A DNA stretch of 64,000 bases. Origin: Ricinus communis. Lineage: Eukaryota; Streptophyta; Magnoliopsida; Malpighiales; Euphorbiaceae. Below are positions 23,392 through 34,900 of the stretch, in pieces (within the stretch, counting starts at the first letter, position 1; each line of letters opens with the position of its first letter). Both the position numbers and the translations under genes were made by a program. Location: assembly GCF_019578655.1 (NCBI RefSeq), contig NC_063257.1:25933939-25997938 (forward strand), in the 5' to 3' direction. The notes under the pieces were generated by a model. The model searched no databases, was not told the DNA's origin, and saw only the letters and a program-made list of their open reading frames with translations.

Positions 23392-23424
23392 ACACTAGGG
23401 ACAGTGTGTCCTTCAAGTGTGGGG
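23392..23424 (+). promoter_or_regulatory. Internal hairpin and purine tract of D
   Basis: ACACT, loop AGGGAC, AGTGT (23392-23407), then AAGTGTGGGG (23415-23424). Confidence 0.8.
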
Positions 23425-24716
23425 TGGGTGATATTTATCCCATCTCAATTATTTGTTTATTCTTTGTGCAATCTTTTGTAAAATTTTGAAAATTTTTCAC
23501 TTTGTTTCGATGCTCTTACTGTTGACTTGATTTAGAATTCCTGTTTATGTCCATGTGATCGGGTAAAACCGATAGTGTTCAGTCTTGCGGAAGAATGTAA
23601 GTTATTTAGTTTGAGTTTTGTAATAAGTTACTTTGGTATATTTAATTCTGTTTTGATGATTTTTGTTTGGAACCTACTCAAAAAGCACACTTGTGAGAAA
23701 TTGAGCCTCAATTATAAGCATACACTTTATATGCTTTTATTTATTTCTTGTTGAGAGTGCCAATTACTGTCTTTACTTTTAGAACTTGCTCGGTAATGCT
23801 TATGAGGGCCATAAGGAGAGTTTAACACTTTGGTATGATAGAGGCACTTAGGTTTTTCACTCTAGCGAAAAAGCATTCATTCGTTTATTGATTCTATAGA
23901 TAACCCCCTCTTTTACCATTTTTTATCATATTTCCTTACCACTTAGTTTTATTCTGCTTTGGGTTATGATTTTGCATATGAGTTGTTTTTATTGGGAATT
24001 TTTATCTTGGGAATAGCATTGGAAACTTGAAGTAGCTTCCTTCAATCCATAAGAAATTCACTATATTATGTGAATGTTTCTTCCTTTATATATTACAAAA
24101 AAAAAGAAATAAAAGAAAAAAAATAATAATAATAAGAAGAACAAGAGGGAAGGGTGATGAAAAGAAAGAAAGTAAGTGAGCTAATTGTTTAATTACTTTT
24201 GGGAGTTTACATTTTGACTTGATTCCTATTTCCTACCTTGGACTACTGTTCATTGTTTATCCCTTGTAATTTTTGTGGCTTGTGTGCAGGTCATTTATCT
24301 CATTGCAGAACACCATAGGTCCAACTCTTAACAAATTTACCTACCCCTACCTAATCCCCATTACAACCCTTATAAAGACCTCTTGACATGATTGTTGACT
24401 CTTCATAAGTGGTAAGAGTAGGATTTAAGAGCAAGGATATAGTAAGTAAGGCAGTATTTGATGCATTGAACGATTAAACACTACCATTTAAACACTGAGT
24501 GGTTTAGAGTGAATCTTGTGAGGAGTTGGTTCTGAATAATTTTGTTGAGATAGTATTTTGTGAATCATTAGCATCTTGGTTGTGATACTTGAATTGATTG
24601 CTTCCTTTCTTTTTGCTTGACTTATGCTTGTTAAGAATATGTGCAGGGGCTTTCTAGCTTGTTTATCAGTTTAAGTGTTGTTCCTTAGTGGTTTATTTTC
24701 CTTATTTTACTTTTGA
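23425..24716 (+). other. 3' noncoding region of D
   Basis: AT-rich, no ORF of note. An A-rich simple stretch lies at 24100-24150. The shared box lies at 24340-24389 (CCCATTACAACCCTTATAAAG core). TAGAACTTGCT lies near 23780. Confidence 0.65.
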
Positions 24717-24754
24717 TTGCTTGAGGACAAGCAATGAGCTAAGTGTGGGGTTAT
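24717..24754 (+). promoter_or_regulatory. Terminal hairpin and polypurine tract of D
   Basis: TTGCTT, loop GAGGAC, AAGCAA (24717-24734), then AAGTGTGGGG (24741-24750). The expected LTR does not follow. Confidence 0.85.
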
Positions 24755-25445
24755 CTTCTTCTACAAGTTGGATGAGAAACCCTAAATTCCCAATTCATAA
24801 TAGTAAACCCTAATTTGCCTATTGAATGCTCCCAAATCTTGCCTCGATCTTCAATTTGATGTTAAAATAGTTGTAATCCTTCCTTCAATACATGAAATGA
24901 TCTTCTAAAGTCGAGTATTGAAGTCTAGAAGAAGATGGTCTAAGCTTGTAAAATGGAAATCAAGTCAGAAAATCGAACCCTAATTTAGCAAATCGTTTTT
25001 GCCTATATAGTTCCTTCGGCCGTGGTCAAGCCCGTGCTGATCAGCACGGGCAAAGTCCAGGCCGTGCTGGACCTCCGCAATCCGCATCTGTTGACTTCTT
25101 CCAAGCCATGCCCTAGCTGATGCTGAGCCACCACGGGCCGTGGTGGAGGCTGTGGTGTCTTTGGAAACCATGCCAAAATGGCACTCTTGGAGGGCAACTA
25201 TTTAATGATTCAGCACGGCCGGAGTCTAGGTCGTGCTCAACCTTGGAATGCTAGTCCTTGCTCAATTTGATGGATTCTAGTCCGTAATTGCGCGTATTTC
25301 CCTCAATTATTGATAATGTCCCTCGATAATGACCTGAAACGTGAAAGGAACCAAAAGACAGGTGATTCTAGCATAAAATGAGATAACTATGCACAAAAAA
25401 TATAAACAATTGGGCATGTAAATATGTATAATATGATGCATATCA
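24755..25445 (-). repeat. 5' LTR of A, third piece
   Basis: Completes the LTR to its outer edge (CATATCA, then TAACC). The first 88 bp duplicate 20243-20330. It carries a CACGG cluster (25019-25240) next to TATATA (25004-25009, minus-strand promoter). Confidence 0.88.
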
Positions 25446-25855
25446 TAACCCCAAAGGACCAAAATTTGTTTGGATACCTAAAATCAAGTAAAGTTGACTT
25501 CTTTTTATAGATGTGTCTTAAATCCACAATCACAAATCTTTGGCATGTTGATAGTGGATGTTCAAGGTGTGACAAGAGTCTTTTTGTAGATGTCAAGGAC
25601 TACAAAGGAGGCAAAGTAACTTTTGAAAATGATGCCAAGGGTCAGGTAATTGGCATCGGACCCATTGGTAAGGATGGTAAATCTTTTATTGATAATGTTT
25701 TCCTAGTGGATGGTTTGAAACACAATCTATTAAGTGCGAGTCAATTTTGCGATAAGGGGAACAAAGTCACTTTTAGCTCTAATAGATGCCTTGTCAATTC
25801 CCTTGTGGATGGCAAAGTGATATTCAAAGGAGAAAGAAGTGACAACACCTAGCCA
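25446..25855 (+). pseudogene. copia protease
   Basis: Copia text resumes after element A. Following a linker with two stops, the frame 25511-25852 gives a retropepsin with WHVDSGCSRC. The catalytic DSG is kept, but the His-Met-Thr-Gly that normally follows is replaced or lost (a deletion of about three codons). Downstream blocks VIGIG and NLLSASQ are typical of copia protease. A stop ends the frame at 25850-25852. Confidence 0.85.
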
Positions 25856-26800
25856 TTTGATTTAAACAAAGTTGCTTACCAATCTTTCAAGTGTCTTGTT
25901 TCTATTAGTGATGAATCTTGGCTATGGCATAGAAGACTTAGTCATGCAAGCATGGAGAATCTTTACAAATTAGCCAAAGAGGAGCTAATGAATGGACTTC
26001 CTAAAGTGAAGTTCATCAAAGACAAGCCTTGTGAACCATGCCAAATAGGAAAGCAACACCAATCATTCTTTAAATTCAAAATCATTGTAAGTACTTCTAG
26101 ACCACTCCAACTACTACATATGGAATTTTTTGGACCTACTAGAGTAGCTAGCTTGGGTGGAAAATCGTATGCATTTGTAATTGTTGATGATTACTCTAGA
26201 TTTACTTGGGTTAACTTCCTTGCTCATAAGAATGAGGCTTTCAATGTTCTTAAATCTTTTGCAAAACATGTTCAAAACGAAAAAGGATATTTGATTTTCT
26301 CTATAAGAAGTGATCATGGAAAGGAATTTGAAAATGATCTTTTTGAAAATCTTTGTAAGGAATTTGGTATTTCTCACAACTTTTCCTCTTCTAGAACTCC
26401 CCAACAAAATGGGGTTGTGGAAAGAAAAAGATAGAACTTTAGTGAAAATGCCTAGAAAAATGCTTAATAAATATGAACTTCCTTCATAATTTTAGGCTGA
26501 AGCCATTAACACTAGTTGTTATATTGCTAACAGAGTTTTCAAAAGACCTTTGTTAAACAAAACATCTTATCAGCTTTGGAAATGAAGAAATCCTAAAGTC
26601 TCATATTTTAGAGTTTTTGGTTGCAAATGCTACATTCTAAATACCAAGGACAACCTTGGAAAATTTAATGCCAAAACTGATATAGGAATTTTCCTAGGCT
26701 ACTCCACCTTAAGCAAAGTTTATAGAGTGTTTAACAAACATACTTTAGTAGTTGAAGAGTGTATGAATATTTTTTTTTTATGAATTAAATAAGCTTGATC
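25856..26800 (+). pseudogene. copia integrase, broken
   Basis: Begins with the pre-integrase zinc domain LWHRRLSHAS and CEPCQIGKQH (about 25920-26050), then the catalytic core. Of the D-D-E triad, the first Asp is Glu (HMEFFGP, about 26120). The second Asp (RSDHGKEF, about 26310) and the Glu (NGVVERK, about 26410-26430) are present. A frameshift and stop follow at about 26431. The rest (YFRVFGCKCY, about 26610) is spread over frames to about 26800. The enzyme would insert element cDNA; this copy cannot. Confidence 0.85.
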
Positions 26801-26850
26801 GGAAAGGTATTTGTGTAGATGATCTTGTAGGTGCATTTGAGGAACTCAAG

Positions 26851-27890
26851 GTGAAAACCTATGAAGGAAACTCAAGAAGATCAACACAACCAAGATGCCA
26901 TTCAAGATTTCCAAAAGATGAAAAATTCTCAACACCTTCCAGACGCTTGGAATTTCAAAAAGGATCATCCCCCACTCAAATCATTGAAGATCTATCAAAA
27001 GGTGTAAGTACTCATTCTAAACTAGTAGCTTTAAATAATCTAGCCTTTGTTTCTCAAATTGAGCCAAGGACCATTGATGAAGCTCTAAAAGATGAGAGTT
27101 GGGTGATTGCTATACAAGATGAACTCATCCAATTTGAGAGAAATAAAGTGTGGGAACTTGTTCCTAGACCCAAGGATAGTCGAGTTATAGGTTGTAAATG
27201 GGTCTTTAGGAACAAGCTAGATGAGTAAACCAAGCTAGATTGGTTACAAAAGGCTACAACCAAGAGGAATGAATTGGCTATTTGCTCCGGTTGCTAGATT
27301 AGAAGTTATTAGGATGCCTTTAGCATTTGCATGTCACATGAATTTTAAACTTTTTCAGATGGATGTGAAAAGTTTTTTTTAAATGGTTTCATTGAGGAGG
27401 AAGTATATGTTAAGCAACCTCCCAATTTTGAAGACCATAATTTTCCAAATCATGTTTTTAAACTCTCTAAAGTCTTGTATGGATTGAAACAAGCTCCTAG
27501 AGCTTAGTATGAAAGGCTTAGTTCTTTCCTAATTGAAAATGGATTCAAAAGGGAAAGGTTGATATTATACTCTTCGTAAAGAAATATAAATACGATACTC
27601 TAATTGTTCAAATTTATGTTGATGACATTATATTAAGTGCTACTAATGAGTAACTTTGTGAGGATTTTGCTAAGTGTATGACTAGAGAATTTGAAATGAG
27701 CATGATAGGAGAGCTCAAATTCTTCCTTGGTCTTCAAATCAAGCAAAGCAAAGAAGGAATATTCATAAACCAATCCAAGTACACAAGGGAACTTATAAAA
27801 AATTTTGAAATGGATGGTTGCAAAGCAGCCAAGATACCAATGAGCATCACAACTAAGTTGGACAAGGATGAGAAGGTAAGAGCATAAATG
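26851..27890 (+). pseudogene. copia reverse transcriptase, broken
   Basis: The frame 26851-27228 covers the integrase-RT linker and RT start (ALKDESWVIAIQDEL, then GCKWVFRNK). The middle part (27229-27640) has stops and frame changes but keeps [10 protein letters not shown] (about 27478) and the polymerase signature YVDD (about 27617). Frame 27678-27887 adds FFLGLQIKQ. It copies element RNA into cDNA when intact. A stop replaces Trp directly after QAPRA. Confidence 0.85.
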
Positions 27891-27907
27891 AAAAGCTCTA
27901 TAGAGGT

Positions 27908-28588
27908 ATGATTGGATCACTTTTATACCTAATCGTCTCTAGACCCGATATCATGTATAATTTTTACCTTCGTGTTAGATTTGAATCATGTCTAAAAGAA
28001 TCTCATCTAAATGCTGTTAAAATAATTTTGAAATATTTATGTGGGACCTTAAACTTAGGACTTTGGTACCTTAGAGAAACACCTTTTGATATAATAGGAT
28101 ATTCGGAGGCTGACTATGTCGGTAGTCTATTACATAGAAAGAGCACCTTCGGAGCTTGCCATTTTTAGGTGAATGCTTAGTGTCTTGGTTTAGCAAGAAA
28201 TAAGTCTCAGTTGCTCTCTCTACCACATAAGCCGAATATATGGTGGGGGTGTTGTTGTGCTCAAATCCTTTGGATGCAGCAACAATTAAGAGACTATGAG
28301 AGAGAAGTTGATCATATTCTTATCAAATGTGACAACACTAGTGCTATAAACCTTTCTAAGAATCCTATTCAACACTCCAGGAGTAAACACATAGATATTA
28401 GGCACCACTTCTTGAGTGATCATGTTCAAAATGGTAGTGTAGTGCTAGAATATGTTAATACATCCAAACAATTAGCTGATATTTTCACCAAACCCCTAAA
28501 TGAGGATAGAATAAATTCCATAAAAAGGGAATTAAGAATGATAAATGGTAGCACTCTAGTTTGCATTCTTGAAAATTTGTGCAATTGA
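27908..28588 (+). pseudogene. copia RNase H
   Basis: The frame 27908-28168 starts IGSLLYL and includes IGYSEADYVG, where the usual first catalytic Asp of YSDADYAG is Glu. A frameshift near 28168-28210 leads to frame 28211-28588 with KHIDIRHHF and ADIFTKPL, the standard end of copia pol. The domain degrades the RNA strand of the cDNA hybrid. Confidence 0.85.
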
Positions 28589-28764
28589 TTGATTATGATA
28601 CTTGTGATTTTTCATTATTGTGCAAATGTTAAGTATTTAAATTATCTTAGCCCTAGAATTTTTAATCTTGGTACATGTCAATACTCATATATAAAATGAT
28701 GTGATCAAAGTAAAAGGAGCATGCTCATGCATTCATTATAAAATCATTTTTCGTATGAAATTTC

Positions 28765-29042
28765 AAAAAGCACGCTCGCGCCTTGGTTAAGCGCTCGCGC
28801 TTTATAGGTCCTCAAGAAATCCTAGAAATGACATTAAAAAAGCACGTCTGTGACTCCCAAGCGTGACCACGGTTTCTTCAAATTATAGCGATTGTGACTA
28901 ATTTTTTAAAATCGCAACCATGCTCGTGCTTCCCCTCGATTTCAACAAAAAACTAGTCATTACAGAATTTTTGAAAATTGGTCTTAATGCAAAACCAACC
29001 ATTTTGTACCATTGTTCACACCTCCTTAAGGCTATAAAAGCC
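28765..29042 (+). promoter_or_regulatory. Internal CG-rich cluster and TATA box of the copia element
   Basis: After pol, a CG-rich block in AT-rich surroundings (AGCACGCTCGCGCC, AAGCGCTCGCGC, AAGCGTGACCACGG, about 28770-28930) is followed at 29033 by TATAAA within GGCTATAAAAGCC, then a pyrimidine/A-rich leader and an ORF. The motif style resembles the CG-rich block upstream of the TATA box in the 3' LTR of the same element (31080-31390). A promoter for the post-pol ORF is an inference. Confidence 0.5.
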
Positions 29043-29055
29043 ACAACTTACTCAT

Positions 29056-30382
29056 TTGCATCATTTTCTCACAATTATTTCAAAAAGCTTTAAAAAATCC
29101 CTCTTTCCTTCTTCAAAAATTCTCCAATCTTCTCTTCTTATTCATCAAGACAAGCATATAGGTCCAAAAAAGGCTGTTGGAAGAAGCTTCTCCTCTACAG
29201 AGTCCATCATTGAAAGAATGAAAGGGGTGAATGATGAGGCAATAATCAAATACATAACAATAGAGAGGAAGGAAACATAACTTAGCCGGTTCTTTGATGA
29301 AGAAGCTCTAATCAAACTTGGCATATATGAAGACGTACATGATCTTCTTGGTAACATAGGACTTAGAGACTTCTTTCTTCCTCCTACCCTAGAGCTTTGC
29401 TTTGAGAACCTTAGTAAGAAATTTCTTTCCATCTTAGTAATTAATAAAAAAGGAGATGGGGATGAATATTACATGATAGAATTTAGGCTTTTTGGGGAGA
29501 GAAGAACCCTTACAAGACCTCAATTTTCCTCCATCTTTGGGTTCTAAGAAATAGGCTATCTCTCCATAATTGAGAACCTTGTAGGGATGCCTCTCTCTTT
29601 CCTAATTTTGGAGACAAATCTCCATCAAAGAGACCCACTCAAAAGATTTCCTCTCCAAGGATCTCAAATCCCTCACCCATTGGGTTGTTCATAAGATGAT
29701 TGCCACCAATATTCATGTAAGAGATAATGGGGTAGAGAAAGTTCCCCAAAAGGATCTCATTTTCCTCTTTGCAATGATTCATGGTAAGCGAATCCTAACT
29801 TAAAAATTTCTTTCTTAATCACCTTTTTCACCTTGGTAATACTTCTAAAGGTGCTATACTTCTTTCTTCACATATCACCAAAAATGCCAAGCACTTCCAA
29901 CCCATTACTCCACTCACCAAAACTTATATACTCCTTCTATTTCACCACTCTCACTTGGCCTATCCTTCGTACAACATGCTAAGGTCATCCAACTTGGTCC
30001 TAAGTGGGAAATGGATGGGGAATTCTTTCTTCTTATTGGTGAATATATGGATAATCGAAAGAAAAGAAAGGAAGATCATAGGATTCCTAGTGAGCCAACT
30101 CCTTCTTCCTTTCCTCTTAAAACCTCTCTTTCTTTTGAGGACAAAGTCCTAAAGCAAATGGAGAAGACTTGGAATTACCTCCATCATTTGCATGCGAATT
30201 TAACAGAGATACAAAAGGCACACAAAATCCCTTATTGTCATGTAGAGGATTGGGAAGAAGAAGAGGAAGAAGAGGCTCCCATTCCTCCACCCCAAGTAAG
30301 CACTGGTGGCAAAGGAAAGGAGTTCATGGTCTATCAAGAAGAAGAAGAAGAAGAAGAAGAGGATGATGAGGAAGAAGATTGA
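29056..30382 (+). pseudogene. Post-pol accessory ORF of the copia element (ATHILA-type, env-like position)
   Basis: Frame 29056-29280 and the following broken text read a protein with LGIYEDVHDLLGNIGL near 29312, FEFRLFGERR-like sequence (IEFRLFGERRTL, about 29480-29515) and QFSSIFGF. I recognise these as the LGI..V..L/FRLFGRE/LFGF pattern of ATHILA ORF-1-type proteins (PF03078, from memory). The end, frame 30011-30382, has a helical segment and a long acidic tail of about 20 Glu/Asp residues. Sirevirus elements often carry an env-like ORF here. I see no clear membrane helix. At least six stops or frame changes make it dead. Confidence 0.55.
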
Positions 30383-30561
30383 TTTTTAAAATTGCTTTTT
30401 GTTATTTGTCTTTTGTTTTCTCATTTGGTTTTCCTTCTCATGCATGTCTCTCATCTATTGATCACATATATGTACATTCCTTTTTCTTTATGAATGAAAT
30501 CTCTCTTCTGTGTTTGCTATCTCCTTGCCAATTTACATCTCTTTTCCTTTTTAATTTTGCC

Positions 30562-30826
30562 AAAAGGGGAGAGAAATTTATGTGTAGAATTCTTAAAATT
30601 TATTAATGATTAAAAGGAAGAGTTGATTAATAATTAACCTAAGTAATTAATTTTGTTTCATAACAAATTCAAAAGAGGCACTGAGGGGGAGTAACATTTA
30701 TTAAATACCTTTAAGAAAATGATTCCTTTAGCTTTAAAATATGAGTTGTTGGTTATTCAATTGCAAATATACTTGATCAATTTTGAATTTCCAATCAATT
30801 TGGTTGTCAAAATCAAAAGGGGGAGA
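30562..30826 (+). promoter_or_regulatory. Three polypurine-tract-like motifs of the copia element
   Basis: AAAAGGGGAGAGAAA at 30562-30576, GAGGGGGAGT at 30683-30692, and AAAAGGGGGAGA at 30815-30826 directly before the LTR. The last is the expected plus-strand primer. Multiplied purine tracts upstream of the 3' LTR are a known Sirevirus trait. Confidence 0.75.
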
Positions 30827-30827
30827 T

Positions 30828-31981
30828 TGTTGACCTAAGGTGCAATTGATCTTTATTTTGATTCTAACAACCAAAATAATTATCACTAACTCCGTGACTA
30901 AGTGTCTATCTGATAGAGCATCAAACGAACTAAGCCTATCCCAAACATTTTTTAGCCTTGAAGCATATCTTGTAAATTTACCTCAAAAGCATGAGAGCAT
31001 TCCAAAGGCGTGGGGCACATTTCATAAGGTCAAAAGCTTATATGATGTTGAAAAGTTCACCTGATAGAAGCCCAATCATCTCATGACACTTGGCAGTCAA
31101 AGTGTCAAAGCTCGAAGAAGTGAGGGCGCTTCAAAAGCGTGAGGGCACCTCACTTCAGGTGTTGAGACAATTTCTGGTAGACTGATAGCGCGATAAGAAG
31201 CGCGAGGGAACTTCTAGGCACAATCAAGGCAAGCATGAGGGTGCTATCATGGCGCAGGGGCGCTTTTCGCAATTAATACGATGTCAGTAACCATTAAGAC
31301 AATAGCCACCCCATCAGTGCCACGTCGATGGAGCCGTTGGAGTTCCAAAGTCTCTTTTCAAAAAGTGCGAGCGTGCTTAGGAAACACGGGGGCGCTTTCC
31401 ATGACTTTAGGCAATTTTTGCCAAGTCATCAAATATTGCATTGTAGGAGTTTTAGCCCTATTATAACGTCTCTAAGGAGTTGGTATAAGTATAAATATCC
31501 CTCTTAAAGACATAACAACTAAGTGTGTGTGTATGATATACCAAAACTCTTGCAAATTCATTTCTCAACTTTTTACACCCATTTTCTTTATTTGTAAATT
31601 GTATTAAGTTGAAATCTTTATTCATAAGCAGTTGGTTGTTGAATAACCATTAATACTCAAAGATTAAGGAACTTAGTGAGAGTTTGATACGCTAAGGGAA
31701 GAGGTTTAGTGTGAGCTTTGAAAACACCAAGTTGTGGGTGAACTTGTAAAACCCAAGTTTATAATCAAAGTGATTATAATGAAATACTCAAGTGTGATCT
31801 TGAGGAGTGGAGGTAGGAAGGATCATTCCCGAACCACTATAAATCCCTTATGTAGACTTCTCTAACCCTTGTTTCCTTATCTTTTTTCTTAATCCTTAGT
31901 GTTTTTACCTATGGCCTCTTACTTCCGCAATTTGAGGTCACCAATTCAATTCTTCCTTCTTGGTTCCACAGGATAACAACA
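30828..31981 (+). repeat. 3' LTR of the copia element
   Basis: Starts TGTTGACC after the purine tract and ends ATAACAACA, with 5-bp terminal inverted repeats TGTTG/CAACA. It includes a CG-rich block (31080-31390, repeated GCGCGAGG and GGGCGCTT-like words) and TATAAATA at 31490-31497. The satellite begins at 31982. The partner LTR is outside the window. Confidence 0.85.
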
Positions 31982-34900
31982 TATATACCCCTCTTACGAG
32001 GTTGTTTTCTCATATTAACAAATATACTCTATTTACAAAGTTGTTTTCTCATACTCACAAATATACCCCTATTACGAGGTTGATTTATAATATTGACAAA
32101 TATACCCCTCTGACGGGGTTGCTTTTCATATTAAAAAATATACCCCTATTATGGGATTATTTTCACATTCTCACAAATATACCGCTCTGTTTTCTTATAT
32201 TGACAAATACACCCCTCTTACGGTGTTGTTTTCTCATATTAAAAAATATACCCCTATTACGAGGTTGTTTTCTCATATTCACAAATATACCCCTCTTACG
32301 GGGTTCTTTTCTGATATTCTCAAATATACCCCTCTTACGTAGTTGATTTCTCATATTCATAAATATACCTCTTTTACAGTATTGTTTTCTCATACTCACA
32401 AATATACTCGACTTATGAGGTTGTATTCTTATAATTACAAATATATCTCTCTTACGGGGTTCTTTTCTCATTTTAAAAAATATACCCTTTTATGGGATTA
32501 TTTTCTGATACTCACAAATACACCTCTATCACGGGATTTTTTTCTCAAACTCATAAATATACCCTTCTTATAGGGTTGACTTCCCATATTCATAAATAAA
32601 CTCCTATTATGGGGTTATTTTCTCATACTCACAAATATATCCCTCTTACAGAGTTGTTTTCTCATATTCACAATTATATACCCCTCTTAATGGTTGTTTT
32701 TCCATATTCACAAATATGCCATTCTTACGGGGTTGTTTTATAATATTGACCATTATTTTTTAATATTAACAAATATAGCCTCTTTACACAGTTGTTTTCT
32801 CATACTCACAAATATACTCTCTTACGGGGTTATTTCCCATATTAACAAATATAACCTTCTTACATGGTTGCTTTCTCATATTAAGAAACATACCCCTATT
32901 ATGGGGTTATTTTCTCGTTCTCACAAATATACCGCTCTTATAATGTTTTTTCTGATATTGACAAATATACCCCGCCTACGGGGTTGTTTTCTCATATAAA
33001 ATAATATACCCCGCTTACAAGGTTTTTTTCTTATATTCATAAATATACCCCTTACGGAGTTGTTTTCTCATATTTATAAATATACCCCTCTTACGGGGTT
33101 GCTTTATCATATTAAGAAATATACCCCTATTATGGGGTTTTCTTCTCATTCTCACAAATTTATCGTTCTTACGGAGTTATTTTTTTTATATTGACAAATA
33201 CACCCCTTTTACGGGGTTGTTTTCTCAAATTAAAAAATTTACCCCTTTTATGGGGTTGTTCTCTCGTACTCATAAATATACCCCTCTTACGGGGTTATTT
33301 TCTTATATTGTTAAATATACCCCTTTTACAAGGTTTTTCTCTTATACTCATAAATATACCCCTCCTACCGAGTTGTTTTCTAATATTGACAAATATACCC
33401 TTTTTACGATGTTTGTTTATCATACGAGAAAGTATACTCCTATTATGGGGTTATTTTCTATACTAACAAATACACCAATCTTACGAGGTTATTTTCTCAT
33501 ATTCACAAATATACTGCTCTTATGGGGTTGATTTCTCATATTTATAAATACACCCTTTTTACAGCATTGTTTTCTCATACTCATAAATATACCCGACTTA
33601 TGGGATTATTTTCTCATTTTTAAAAATATACCCCTTTTATGAGGTTGTTTTCTGATACTCACAAATACACCCCTCTTACAGGTTTTTTTCTCAAATTCAC
33701 AAATATACCCCTCTTATGGGGTTGATTTCTCATATTCATAAATAAACCCCTATTATGGGGTTATTTTCTCATACTCACAAATATATCCCTCTTACGGGAT
33801 TGTTTTTCATATTCATAATTATACCCCACTTACGGCGTTATTTTTTCATATTCACAAATATACCCGTCTTTTGGGGTTGTTTTCTAATATTGATAAATAT
33901 ATCACTCTTACGGAGATCGTTTTCTCATATTCACAAATATAGCCCGTTTACATGATTGTTTTCTCATATTGACAAATATACCCCTCTAACGGGGTTGTTT
34001 TCCCATTTTAACAAATATATTCCTCTTACGGGGTTGGTTTCTCATATTCATAAAATATACCCCTTCTATAGTGTTGTTTTCCCATACTCACAAATGTACC
34101 CGACTTATGGGATTGTTTTCTTATATTGACACATATACGCCTCTTACGGGGTTGTTTTCTCATATTCATAAATAGACCCCTTATGGCATTGTTTATTGAT
34201 ACTCACAAGAATACTCCTCTTACAGGATGGTTTTCTCATATCCACAAGTATACCCCTCTTATGGGGTTGTTTTCTAATATTGACAAGTATGCCCCTCTTA
34301 TTGGCTTGCTTTCTCATATTGATAAATATAGCTCGTTTACGCAGTTATTTTTACATACTCACAAATATTCCCCTCACACGGGGTTGATTTCTCATATTCA
34401 GAAATACATCCCTCTTACGGGGTTGATTACGGGGTTTCTTTCTCATATTAATAAATATAATCCTATTATGGGTTATTCTTTCTCATTCTCACAAATATGC
34501 GACTCTTACAGGGTTGTTTACTTATATTGATAAATACACCTCTCTTACGGGATTGTTTTCTCATATTAAAAAATATACTCCTATTACGAGGTTATTTTCT
34601 CATATTCACAAATATACTCCTCTTATGGGGTTGTTTTCTCCTAATCACAAATATACCCCTCTTATGGGATTTTTATCTAATATTGAAAATTATAGTCCAC
34701 TTACGGAGTTATTTTCTCATATTCACAAACATAGCCTGTTTACGCAGTTGTTTTCTCATACTCACAAATATATCGCTCTTACGGAGTTGTTTTCTTATAT
34801 TAACAAAGACACCCCTCTTATCCGGTTGTTTTTCCTTTCTCACAAATATGCCCATTTTATGCGGTTGTTTTTCATAGTCACAAATAAGCTCCACCTATGG

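Larger units (their letters stand above)
20331..24754 (+). mobile_element. Gypsy element D, non-autonomous, 3' LTR missing
   Basis: Starts with a full LTR (20331-21780), then a tRNA-Asp primer-binding site, a gag C-terminal fragment, a pol linker remnant, the post-pol box, both hairpin/purine-tract modules, and then stops. At 24755, just after the polypurine tract where the 3' LTR should begin, the LTR of A resumes with an 88-bp repeat of the left flank. R-U5 and gag are close to those of element E. The U3 and much of the 3' noncoding region are unlike E, so D is chimeric. Confidence 0.85.
3147..25445 (-). mobile_element. Gypsy element A (Athila-like), minus strand, with nested C and D
   Basis: Target duplication TAACC at 3142-3146 and 25446-25450 brackets the element exactly. 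In its own direction the order is: 5' LTR (25445 to 11737, interrupted by C and D), tRNA-Asp primer-binding site, gag, protease, post-pol box, internal CACGG cluster with TATA box, ATHILA-type ORF, internal hairpin/purine tract, terminal hairpin/purine tract, 3' LTR (4603 to 3147). Reverse transcriptase, RNase H and integrase are absent. Removing C and D leaves an element of about 10 kb. Many in-frame stops show it is old. Confidence 0.9.
1..31981 (+). mobile_element. Sirevirus-like Ty1/copia element, 5' part outside the window
   Basis: A decayed copia element in forward orientation, inserted in the 39-bp satellite. Domain order is gag zinc knuckle, protease, integrase, reverse transcriptase, RNase H, then a post-pol ORF, repeated purine tracts and a 3' LTR. 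Integrase before reverse transcriptase identifies Ty1/copia. The zinc knuckle, the extra 3' ORF and the multiple purine tracts fit the Sirevirus lineage (inference from family knowledge). The element is interrupted by a solo LTR at 741-2730 and by gypsy element A at 3147-25445. The reading resumes across the A insertion, which is flanked by TAACC on both sides. Its 5' LTR and gag start lie left of the window. The satellite begins directly after its 3' LTR, so the array was the original target. Confidence 0.85.

Noticed and set aside
30169..30366. Arg-rich ORF overlapping the acidic tail of the copia accessory ORF
   Set aside because: Shadow frame of the GAAGAA repeat.
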